This document shows, piece after piece, positions 1 through 15,441 of a stretch of 22,847 bases of DNA. The notes below the pieces were generated by a model. That model saw only the letters and a list, made by a program, of their open reading frames with translations. It was not told where the DNA came from and ran no database searches. Each line of letters starts with the position of its first letter. The stretch's first letter is position 1. A program made the position numbers and the translations under genes. Origin of the DNA: Reclinomonas americana ATCC 50394 (lineage: Eukaryota; Jakobida; Jakobea; Jakobida); the NCBI GenBank assembly GCA_048213135.1, contig PS015072.1:235158-258004 (forward strand), in the 5' to 3' direction.

Positions 1-130
1 TCACTCACTCACTCACTCACTCACTCACTCTCTCTCACTCTCTCACTCACTGCACTCACTCACTCACTCACTCACTCACTCACTCACTCACTCACTCACT
101 CACTCACTCACTCACTCACTCACTCACTCT
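1..130. repeat. (TCAC)n tetranucleotide microsatellite
   Basis: Nearly pure TCAC/CACT repeats run from the window edge to about 130, with one short CT-rich interruption near 30-50. The tract may continue to the left of the window. Confidence 0.97.
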
Positions 131-672
131 TTGTCATGCAAACTGATCACTGCATTCAATCAATCAATGCACGCTCTCTCTCTTCACTCTCTCTCTCTCT
201 CTCTCACTCAACTTCTTTGCCAAGACAGGCGGATCGCGCAAAATGCGCTGCGCCAGTGTGCCTTCGCGCGCAGAGTCTTCCCCGACTTGTCGCATATGCT
301 CAATGCCTTGTGTGAGTGCGACAAAGGCCGGAATGCTCCACAACACTGAGCGCCACACGGGACCAATGGAGAAACGCATGTGTGTGAGAGAGAAGAGAGA
401 GAAGAGGAGATGTGCGCCCGGAGTGCAAGTCCGAATTGAAAACTTTGCGGGACGAGACTCCGTGCTTTCTTTCGCGCGCTCTTGATGTGCTGCTGTTATG
501 CGCTGCTTGCGTGTCGCAGGCGCGTCCATCAACTGCGCGTAAAAGAAGAGAGAGCGACTTCGAATTCGAATTCTTTTTGCAACTTCGCCACGCTGCGTGC
601 ACATGTGCAGCTGCAAGCTTGGCTGGATTGCTTGGTGCTCGTGAGAAAGAGGCGCAGAGAAACCTCTCCAAG
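131..672. other. Gene-free stretch left of the ZRSR2-like gene
   Basis: Several overlapping open frames exist on both strands, but none shows family resemblance, plausible splice structure or a consistent frame. A 12-bp palindrome made of two EcoRI-type hexamers (GAATTCGAATTC) lies near 562-573. I see no coding signal that I can support. Confidence 0.5.
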
Positions 673-1012
673 GCTGCACCACGCAAGCCTTGCTCTCCGT
701 GAGAAATGCTGGCTGTCACGACGTTTGTGCATTGCTTCACTCAGGCACGGGCTGCGACTGCTTGGAAGGCGACAAGCTCAAGATAGAGATACAGAGAAGC
801 GTTGCCATAGCTGCACCACGCAACCCAAGTCCTCAGTGAGACGATCGACTGGTTGCCGTCGCATACATTTGTGCATTGCAGCCTTCTGCCACGAGCTGCG
901 ACTGCTTGGAAGGCGACAAGCTCAAGATAGAGATACAGAGAAGCGTTGCCACAGCTGCACCACGCAACCCAAGGCCTCCGTGAGACGAAGTTGCCGACGT
1001 CGACGTCGACGG
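673..1012. repeat. Tandem repeat of about 140 bp, 2.4 copies
   Basis: Each copy begins with GCTGCACCACGCAA and contains TTGTGCATTGC, then GCTGCGACTGCTTGGAAGG and a CAAGATAGAGATACAGAG stretch. Copy 1 runs 673-809 (137 bp), copy 2 runs 810-953 (144 bp), and a partial copy starts at 954 and dissolves into a GACGTC-rich end near 1012. The right-hand ~80 bp of copies 1 and 2 are nearly identical while the left halves differ. The two full copies differ in length by a number not divisible by three, so a reading frame is not kept across the array. It is probably non-coding satellite. Confidence 0.9.
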
Positions 1013-1163
1013 AATTTGTCACTGCAGCTCTCCTAATCAATCACGAGCGCCCTCGTGCTGAAGGAATGCAAGACGACTAAGACACTGCACACCAAGCCAC
1101 ACTGCACAAAGCAAGACAGCTGTCCCACGAAAAAAACACCTCATCATTCATTTTTTTCGCGAA

Positions 1164-4032
1164 ATGTTCTCACGCGCGCAAAAGCGCACTCTTCGCAAAC
1201 GCGCTCGTCGTCGCCTTCAACGCCAAACCGACGCAGCGCAACGCGAACAACAACTGCCACCGCATGCCACGTCAGCATCAGAAGGAGAAGAGGGAGAAGA
1301 GGGAGAGTCACAAGAGCATTTGCAAGTGGTGTTGTGGATGCGCGCGCGAGGCATGCTGTTGGATCGGAGAGAGTGGGAGATGCGGGAGAAGGAGGCAAGA
1401 GAGAGGGTGGTTGGTGGTGTGAGTGGGTGTGAGGTGAGTGGGGAGGAGGGAGGGAAGGGAGGGAGGGAGAGAGAGATAAGGGGTAGAGAGAGAGAGAGTG
1501 AGTGAGTGAGTGAGTGAGAGAGAGAAGACACAGAGAGAGAAGACAGAGAGAGTGAGTGAGTGAGTGAGTGAGTGAGTGAGTGAGTGAGTGAGTGAGTGAG
1601 TGAGTGAGTGAGCGAATGATTGAGTGCGTGAGTGAGTGAGTGAGTGAGTGAGTGCAGTGAGTGAGTGAATGAGTGAGTGAGTGAGTGAGTGAGTGAGTGT
1701 GTGAGTGAGTGAGTGAGTGAGCGAGTGAGTGAGTGAGTGAGTGAGAGAGAGAGAGAGAGAGAGTGAGTGAGAGAGAGAGAGAGAGATAGGCGATGACTAT
1801 GTGCGCTTGAAGACGTCTAAGGTGACGACTTAGGCGCCAGAGTGAGTGAGGGAGTGAGTGAAGGGAAGGAAGGGAGGGAAGGCAGTGAGTGAGTGAGTGA
1901 GTGTGAGTGAGAGCACTGATGAGAGAGACAAACAGAGCGCTGTGCAGCCTCTTGCAGTGAAGACTCTCTCTCCTCTCCTCTTCTCTCCTCCTCTCCTTTC
2001 TCCGTTCTCCTCCCTCTTATTTCCATTCTTTAATCACTGTGTCCCTCCTCTTTGAGAGACAGAGTGAGGTAAAGGTGTCGACTCTCCTTCATGTACGAAC
2101 AGCCATGAGAGAAAGCGAGAGGCGGAAGGCACAGGGCTCTCGCTGTGCCTTTCCTCTATGAGAGATCGACAGAGGCTCAAAACTCTTTGCCTCTCCTTCC
2201 GTCGGAGACTCTTGAGTACAGCGTGGAGATGAGAGAGGCAAAGACTCTCTGTGTTTCTTCTGTACATCCTCCTCTTTGAGAGAGAGAGGGAAAGGTACGC
2301 ACTTTGCTATCCCTTGCGTATCCTCCCTTCTTTGAGCAGCGAGGAGAACGAGAGATTGAGATGGACGCTTGCAGACTCTCACTTGTCCATCTGACTCTCA
2401 CTGTTTTGTCCTTTGCGCAGCCCCCGCCTCCACCTCCTCCTCCTCCATCTCCTCCACCTGAGGTGAGTCATGCTCTCCCTGCTTTCCTCCTCCTCCTCCT
2501 CTCTGCTCACTTTCCTCGACACAGGAGGACGCTCCCGTTCCGGTCTCATATCCGTTTTTTTGTCACTCCTCCTTCGCTGCCCCCTTGTGCTCATGTATTT
2601 TTTTAATGTGTGTCTGTTTCGCCCTTGACTACGCGCGATGTACGTTCAGGTGGATGACGATGAGCAGATGCCGCGAGAACGAAAGCCGGCACCGTCGGAG
2701 CCGCCACCGGTGCTGCGCTCAGTGACTGCGGTGAGCTCACAAGAGACTGTGAGAGCAGAATACATTTCCTCTCCTTCTCCTCCTCTGTTTCCTCTCCTTT
2801 CTCCTCCGTTGTCAGTAGCCAGTTCGCCGTTGTTTCTCTCTCCGTCACACTTGCCTCTCACTCTCTCGATCTCCACCCATCTCCGTCTCTTTCCGCTGTC
2901 CCGTTTTTCGGTTTCTTCTGCTCTACTTCTCCTGCTGACATCAAGTCACTGTCGTTTCGTACCCGTTTCTCCTTCTCTCACACCGCCTCTACATTCTATG
3001 CACTCGGTTCCTCATTTCTCACCCCCTTTCCCTGCTCCTCCCCCCTTCCCCCCTTCCCCTCCTTTCCCCCCTTCCCCCTTCTCCAGCGCGCCCACCTCCT
3101 CGCCCCCCACGGCGTCTGCCCACACTTCTACCTCACCGGCTGCTGTCGCTTTGGCGCCTCCTGCCGCCAGCGCCACCCACGCTCCTCCGCCTCCTCCGCC
3201 CTCCTCTTCACCACCGTGTACGCCGGGCACGGCATGGAGGACGACATGACCATGGACGCGGGGCGTGCACTCGACGAGCTGACGCGCTTCTGCTCGGCCG
3301 TGCTGCCGGTGCTGGAGGAGGAGTCGGCGTTGGAGAAGTTTATTGTTGCGTGGGAAAAGAAGGAGAGGGAGTTGTGAGATGCTCATGTGGCGTGCGACGG
3401 GCAGGTGTGTCGTAACGCGTCGCGCCACTTGCGCGGCACCGTGTACGCCGAGTATCGGAATCCGCCAGCGGCGGCACGAGCGGCGCTGGCATTGGCGAAT
3501 CGAGCGGTGGCGCAGTGGGTGTTGAGGGTGCGTGCGAATCGACCACCCCCCCCCCTCCCCCGTCTTCTCCTTCCTTTTCGTCCTTTCCCTTTTCCCCTTC
3601 CACTTTCCCCCCTTTCACCGCTGACTTCCCTTTTCCTCCTCCTCCTCCTCCTCCTCCTCCTCCCCACAGCCGGCCTTCCTCCCTTCGCCCTACATTGCCG
3701 ACAATGCCATCTGCCAGGAGTACATGCAGCATGGCGTGTGTACGAACACGTTTCGCTGCCTGCTGCTGCATCCGTTTCCGTTGCCGCACGAATTTGAGCG
3801 ACCGAGAGCGTCGCCGCCGGCGCTGGTGGCGGTGAAACGGGCGGCCGCCGGTCGGGGACCTGCCGCGCGTGATGACGACGACGTGGAGGATGACTACGAT
3901 GAAACATTGGAGAATATGCGTCGGCGGCTGCGGGAGCGACAGCAGGTGTTGCGACAGCGTGCGGTGGAGGCGTTGCTGGAGAAGGAGGCAGGGGCAGGGA
4001 CAGGGCTGGCGACCGGTGGCAACAAGACCTGA
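1164..4032 (+). CDS. ZRSR2: ZRSR2/Urp-type U2AF35-related splicing factor
   Basis: This family recognises the 3' splice site in the nucleus, U12-type introns especially in animals. Proposed exons are 1164-1418, 2421-2462, 2650-2730, 3087-3344, 3405-3527 and 3670-4032; all junctions are phase 0, giving about 373 residues. Exon 1 is a basic/acidic charged helix (RKRARRRLQRQ, DRREWEMREKEARER) like the family N terminus. Exon 2 is a proline run. Exon 4 has the first CCCH finger, CPHFYLTGCCRFGASCRQRH, with C-X8-C-X5-C-X3-H spacing, followed by the start of the RRM (LLFTTVYAGHGME). Exon 5 carries the RNP-like RHLRGTVYAEY. Exon 6 has the second finger, CQEYMQHGVC...CLLLH, with the same spacing. The 25 residues between the RRM and finger 2 match human ZRSR2 in length. 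There is no RS tail; the end is an acidic/coiled segment (DDDDVEDDYDETLENMRRR). Exon 1 could end at 1433 instead, and a small extra exon inside the 1-kb first intron cannot be excluded. Confidence 0.87.
1419..2420 (+). other. Long first intron of the ZRSR2-like gene, with (GAGT)n then CT-rich tract
   Basis: The intron opens with GTGAGT and ends TTTGCGCAG. From about 1430 to 1900 it is almost entirely GAGT/GTGA and GA repeats. From about 1960 to 2410 it turns CT-rich, with scattered CTTTGAGAGAG and CTCTC motifs. Two imperfect copies of a CCTCCTCTTTGAGAGA element lie near 2045 and 2268. Confidence 0.75.
1497..1790. repeat. (GAGT)n / (GA)n microsatellite
   Basis: A GAGT tetranucleotide repeat with a few point interruptions (1610-1670) grades into GA dinucleotides at 1743-1790. 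It lies inside the first intron of the ZRSR2-like gene. Confidence 0.95.
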
Positions 4033-4911
4033 GGCTGCTGAGTGCGAGAAGGTGAGAAAAGTTGTTCAGCCCTCTGTCGCTCTCGCTCCGCGCCCACGCT
4101 GTTGAGCTGAACCCGATCACTGCAGTTTCGTGGCAAATACCTTGTCAAGTGCTTGGGCATGCTTCGGGGCAAAGGAACGAAGGGGACCGGCTCTTTGCCG
4201 GTACACCATCGGAAATACTTGGTCACTCTGTGTGGCGCAGCAAAGGAACGAAAGAGATGAACAGGTCTCTCTTGAAGTCGTTCCATGGTGCGGTATGCAT
4301 CACCGCATCGCACCTCGGTGCTGTCGAGATGGCGCGACATCCGGTCGGCACCCATTACGTGAGTGCTGAGTTGTCTCTCTTTCCCTTCCTTTGACAATGC
4401 ACGCTGAACAGAGATTCATTTGTCGCAGCTTCGTGGCAATGGTAACAAGGGTGCTGCCGAATCACAGTTCATGGTCTGGTGCTGCATTTGTAAATTGTGT
4501 TTTTACAGAATTCTGATAGCTATTGTGAACTCACGTGTTCGTCTCGTCGCCTGCGCAGAGCACACTGTTCCACACTGCGATGTATGTGAACGGCTCTGAG
4601 AGAGGGGAAGCCTTCATGGTCAGGAAAGTCACCTTCTCTCTATCTTTTCCCCCTCCTTCTCCGCCTCCATCTACGATGGCTGCAACTGCGTACCAGGTGC
4701 CGTTCTGCTTTGTGTTGCCAGGGGTTTGTAAAGAAAACACTTATCCCGTGTTGGCGCGAAATTCGATCGTTTTTACGTTCGTTTCTTTGCATTGCGTGGT
4801 GGAGAGCAGGCAATCCCAGGTTTGGCATGACTCTCCATTTTTTCCCGCTCGTTACCTCCACACTCATTCTTGCATTGTCGTCGCCCCTCCACGAATGCAC
4901 AGGAAGCACCG
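4033..4911. other. Stretch between the ZRSR2-like and kinase genes
   Basis: No gene is supported here. A weak direct repeat of about 78 bp is visible: a GGCAAATACTTG-like motif followed by GCAAAGGAACGAA occurs near 4130-4185 and again near 4205-4255. A related TTCGTGGCAA motif recurs at 4127 and 4430. Acceptor-like CAG sites precede short open stretches, so 5' untranslated exons of the downstream gene could lie here. The right part (4620-4900) is pyrimidine-rich and ends ATGCACAG at 4902, which looks like an acceptor just before the proposed start at 4912. Confidence 0.5.
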
Positions 4912-11056
<6,145 letters not shown>

Positions 11057-11060
11057 TTAA

Positions 11061-11095
11061 GGGTCACGGGTCAAGGGTAAAGGGTCAAGGGTCAA
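11061..11095. repeat. Five tandem heptamers of GGGTCAA type
   Basis: Five consecutive 7-mers read GGGTCAC, GGGTCAA, GGGTAAA, GGGTCAA, GGGTCAA. They lie immediately after the proposed stop of the kinase gene (11054-11056) and abut the stop codon of the opposite-strand gene at 11096. They are followed by two copies of a 17-bp unit, ACCAGTAGCGGAGGCTG type (11098-11131). Confidence 0.9.
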
Positions 11096-11510
11096 TTACC
11101 AGCGGAGGCTGACCAGTAGCGGAGGCTGACCAGCAGCAGCAGCCGGATGCACCTCCACACTAACACCCAACTTCAGAGCGTGCCCGAGAGCAACACCCAT
11201 CAGATTGGAGCGAACAGCGCGGCGAGGAGCATTCGGATCAGTGGCCACTTGAAACCGAGTACCTGCACCAGGAGCAACCGCAGCAGCACCAATCGGAGGA
11301 GCAACAGGAGTCAGACACACGGAGAAACCGCTGTGGCGTGGCAACTGGCAGCTGCTGGCGATTGACGTCTGTGACCTCGTTCGTCTGCCGGTACTTGGCC
11401 ACCAAACCAGCAGTCGGCAACGGCGAGAAGTCGTCAACACGACCACCGGCCACCTTTACGGAGCAGTGGAGCACAAGGGTCGAGCTGGAGGAACTGCGAT
11501 TCCACGCACG
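11096..11510 (-). CDS. Small two-exon gene, product unrecognised
   Basis: On the minus strand, an acceptor (GTGCACGCAG) precedes an exon 11510-11321. The donor GTGTGT starts a 58-base intron (11320-11263) with a CTGAC branch-like motif, and the second exon runs 11262-11096 to a stop. Phase 1 is kept across the junction and the spliced frame is open for about 118 residues. Recognisable stretches include HCSVKVAGGRVDDFSPLP, FQVATDPNAPRRAVRSNLMG and LGHALKLGVSVEVHP, which look like ordinary protein rather than repeat. No family is recognised. The start codon was not found; it would lie on an upstream exon between 11511 and the ARGLU1 start at 11694. The gene is convergent with the kinase gene and divergent from ARGLU1. 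Confidence 0.42.
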
Positions 11511-11693
11511 CTGCGTGCACGCGGATGAAGGGCAAAGGGTAGAAAAAGAATCTGATCACATTCACGCATCGGTTTAAGGGTATAGGGCAGAGTCGAGCAC
11601 AGAATGCTTATGGAGCGAAGTCGAATTACTCATTGCATTGACTTCTGTCCTCGTCGCTCATTGTCTCTCTCTCCCTGATAGTGTGTCTCCATT

Positions 11694-11852
11694 ATGAGCC
11701 ACCGCTCTTCATCGTCTCATCACAGCGAGTCGAGATCGCGTCATCATCGGCGCACTGAGCAGGAGGATATGAGTGGAGGCAGTGAGGGCGAGGAGGAGAG
11801 GAGGTATGAAAGGGGAAACAGAGAATGCATGCAGTCTTGTTTCTGTCATGTT

Positions 11853-11883
<31 letters not shown>

Positions 11884-11981
11884 AAGAAGTCTTTCTCTCT
11901 GTCTCACTCTGTCTGTGTGTGTATGTGTGTGTGAGTGTGTGAGAGATGGATGAGGAATAGCTTTCTCTGTGAGTCACTGTG

Positions 11982-12067
<86 letters not shown>

Positions 12068-12201
12068 CTTTGACACTCTGCCTCTGTGTCTCTGTCTCTA
12101 GTGTGTGTTAGAGAGAAGAAAAGAGAGAGAGAAAGCCTTTCTCTGCATGTTTATCTCTCTGTCTTACTCTTGTCTGTGTGTCTCTGTCTCGAGTGTGTGC
12201 A

Positions 12202-12235
<34 letters not shown>

Positions 12236-13762
12236 GAGAGCAGGCAACGAAAGCCTTCTGTGAGTAACTGTGTTGTCTCTCTCAATCTCTCTGTCTCTCT
12301 CTGTATGTGACTCTCTCAGTTCCTCCCTCTCTCTCCCTTCTCTCTCTCGCCCTTCACTCACTCACTCACACACTCTCTCTCTCTCAGTCTCCATCTTCTC
12401 TTGTCTTCTCACTCCCTCTCCCTCTCCGTCTTTCTGCCCTTCCCTTGCCATCCACCCTCACGCTCTCTCCCCCTCTCCCCCTCACAATTTCACAGGCGCC
12501 CATCCTCCTCCTCTGCCTCCTCCTCACGTCGCCCACGCGTCGACACTCGTCGCGGCAGCGATCGCCGCCTGCGACGTTCGCGCTCTCGCAGTCACAGCAG
12601 TGGCGATGACGATGATAGGTTCGCCCCCCTGCTGCTGCTGTTCTCCATGGCAAGAAAGTGGCGCAAAGGTGCTCATCTGCTTGACTTTGACAGAAGGCGG
12701 CGACGACGAATGGCCGAGAGCGATGTGAATGGACGATCGAGGTGACTACCATGTTACCCATCTTGCTTGTTCTCTCCCCTGCTCTCTCTCTCTCTCCATC
12801 ATCCCTCCATCGAATCTCTTTCTCACTTGTTCGCTCTCTCGTCCTCTTGCCCTTCCCTCGCCCTCTCTTCCGCTTATCCTCATCCATTTCCCTTCCCATC
12901 GCCCTTCCCTTGTTCACCCTGTTCACCCTGTCCCCTTATCCCACAGCAACCGAAGGCGATCACGATCTCCCACCGCCGGCGACTCATCCCCCGAACGCAA
13001 GCGCTACAAGGCAGTCGACGAACGGGAGGAGCGATCACGGGCAATGTGCGTCACCCTCCTGCTTGTTTTCTCCTTTATTTTGCGTTCTCACATCTGCACA
13101 CGCAGGCCCACCCTGCAATACGTCGAGGAGGCGGCCTTTGAGGATATCGAAGGGGAGATCGCGAAGCGAGTGCTGGCGGCCATGGAGAGCGACGCCGTGA
13201 AGCAGGTTCGCTGATCCACAAATGCCTACTTTGTCCTCCTCCCTCACCAGGCATTTGCAGGAGGTGGAGTTGCGAATTCGCGAGCGCAAGGAGGCGCTCA
13301 TCACCGCAGCGCTGAAGGAGCTGCAAGAGAACAAGCTGGCGCTGGAAAAGGCTGCCCGCGATCGTGAAGTTGCGTGTGCGAGAATGGCAACCGTGGTGAA
13401 CCAGGCTCCTGACCCTTTATCGAAATAGGCGGAGCTGGAGAGCATTGTGGAGCAAAATAGACGGCGAGTGGAGGAGGCACAGAGGGCGCAAGCCGAGGAG
13501 CTCAAGCGACAGAATGAGGAACGGTGACGAAGACTGCCGTCCACGCTCATTTTGCCGCACGCTCACCCTTTCCCTGTGTAGTCTCCGCGAATTGGAACAA
13601 AAGACCCTGGAGCAGCAGGCGCTGATGCAGAAGCGCAAGGCCGAAGAGAAACAGCGGCGGCGCGAGCAAGAATACCTGCTGGGCAAGGGCGCCTCGCGAC
13701 CCAAGCTCTCGTTCTCGATCGGCGGACCGCCGAGCACGCCTGGGCCCTCCACACCGAAATGA
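11694..13762 (+). CDS. ARGLU1: ARGLU1 homologue (arginine- and glutamate-rich protein 1)
   Basis: In animals ARGLU1 is a nuclear protein that modulates alternative splicing and acts as a transcriptional coactivator. Proposed exons are 11694-11803, 12496-12618, 12694-12741, 12947-13045, 13106-13205, 13261-13368, 13429-13523 and 13582-13762; all phases match, giving 287 residues (human about 273). The first half is an RS-like region (HRSSSSHHSESRSRHH, RRSRSRSHSSG, NRRRSRSPTAG). The second half is a long charged helix with the family's EEAAFEDIEGEIAKRV, ELESIVEQNRRRVEEAQ and QKRKAEEKQRRREQEY. The signature end LLGKGASRPKLSFS matches the animal LGKGKSRPKLSFS closely and fixes the identification. 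The tail adds a short Gly/Pro/Ser/Thr extension (GGPPSTPGPSTPK). The ATG at 11694 is chosen because it opens the RS region directly. Five of the seven introns are only 55-75 bases. Confidence 0.93.
11804..12495 (+). other. First intron of the ARGLU1 gene, microsatellite-filled
   Basis: The donor is GTATGA and the acceptor ATTTCACAG. Inside are several TG and GA blocks, a long (TG)n tract at 11987-12062, and a final 220 bases of CT-rich sequence ahead of the acceptor. Confidence 0.85.
11987..12062. repeat. (TG)n dinucleotide microsatellite
   Basis: About 37 uninterrupted TG units lie within the first ARGLU1 intron, flanked by shorter TG and GA blocks at 11852-11942 and 12195-12235. Confidence 0.97.
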
Positions 13763-13803
13763 TGGCGACAGAGCGAGAATGAAGGCGGTTTCTACTATGT
13801 ACA

Positions 13804-15154
13804 CTAAAACAGATTGACGGCGGTGGCCCTCAGCACGGTTTCGGCGCGATGCCTCTTGAAGGATCGCCAGTTCTTGCTCTCCACGAATCTCCTGGAAGGG
13901 GGAGAGGACGTGAGGATAAGGAGAAAGCAGGAAGAGACACTGAATTGCCTCGCATATCTCTCTCTCTCTCGTCCATATTCAAGTTCTCCTCGACAACTGC
14001 ATATCTGCTGCTTTCTCACAGTTATCGGGTTCTAAAATTCAGCCGATCGTCACGAGCCACGTTCTCCGTGTCCTTTGGTAACAGAGATTGCTACCTCGCT
14101 CGTTTCTCAAACATTGCAATGTTACACACCAGCTTCTCTCTCTTCTCCTTTCAATTCCCTTCCTCCCTCGTTTCTCAAACATTGCAATGTTACACACCAG
14201 CTTCTCTCTCTTCTCCTTCCAATTCCCTTCCTCCCTCATCACTTTCTCCAACTTCCTTCCCCTTTCCTCCTTCGCCCTCCCTTCCCCTTTTCCCTTCCTG
14301 CCCCACAAACCTAAATGCATCCACACGCATGATGAACAACACCTGCCGCGCAGCATCATCAAATATCGTCCACACCGCCGCCATCTCTTTGTGCTGCTGC
14401 TCCGAGTCGCCCGCGTGCCGTACAGACAGCGCAGGAGCCGGTTTATCTTCCGGGGTGCGCATGCGTGGCTTGAACGCCTCGTCTCCTGCGTGCTTCAAGG
14501 CGCGGTGGATGGGCTTGGTGACTGTGCACAGTGCGAAAGGCAGAAGTGAGGCACGGAGATACAAAGAGAGATTAACGCAGCAAATTGGAGAGACGGCGAC
14601 AGATAGAGAATACATCAGCAATACACCACGAAACTCTTGCCAGGCAAGTTGAGCTCATGTATGCTTTCTGGCCTGAAGAATAATTCGTAAATCTCCTTGC
14701 CCTGCACACACAAATCCACATTAGCAATAAATGTGTGACACAACACAACGACACTGCACGCAACGTCGTCGATGCAGCGACGGAATTGATGCGAATGCAT
14801 TGCCGAGGTCGCCAAATCTCGGTACTTTTCCCTGCGCGATGCTGAAGGATGAGTCCCGCGCACACATTGATCGCTCATGCAATCACCGCCACGCACCAGC
14901 GCGTGAAGAAGAGCAGATTCTCCGAAGAAAGCTCCAGGACCAGATGCTGGCGGAAAATGTCTCTGCGACACAAACGCGTGAGCCTTTCTCTCTCTCAAAC
15001 ACTCAAACACAAAACCAATAGACACCTCAATCTACAAAAGAATGCTTCGGGATTCGTCATGATACTCTTTTTCTCTCTCTTGCGCACACAAGCATACAAA
15101 GACACCCCTACGACAGCGCATTTCACGCAACAATGCATCTGGATTCGTCATGAT

Positions 15155-15200
<46 letters not shown>

Positions 15201-15403
15201 CTCTCTACTACACACTACGACTACGACGTACGTACGTACGTACGACGTACGTACCTACCTCCTACCTACCTACCTTACCTCTACCTACCTAACCNNNNNN
15301 NNNNNNNNNNNNNNTAACCCCCGTAAACCCGTAACCGAACGGCCGACTACTTTACTACCGACCAAACTAATACGACTACTCGTAGGTACGTTCGTACTAT
15401 AGT

Positions 15404-15441
<38 letters not shown>

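Noticed and set aside
741-1040. Minus-strand repeat protein with WVAWCSCGNASLYLYLELV modules
   Set aside because: The underlying copies differ by 7 bases in length, so frame is not maintained, and there is no splice or family evidence.
2638-3249. Plus-strand Pro/Ser-rich frame over 200 codons
   Set aside because: It runs through two ZRSR2 introns in a frame different from the zinc-finger frame; the composition is typical of CT-rich intron DNA.
4127-4260. Ribosomal protein L37e-like TKGTGS...TLC motif
   Set aside because: Only a few residues match, spacing is off by one, and the zinc-binding and basic remainder of L37e is absent. The stretch is better explained by a weak DNA repeat.
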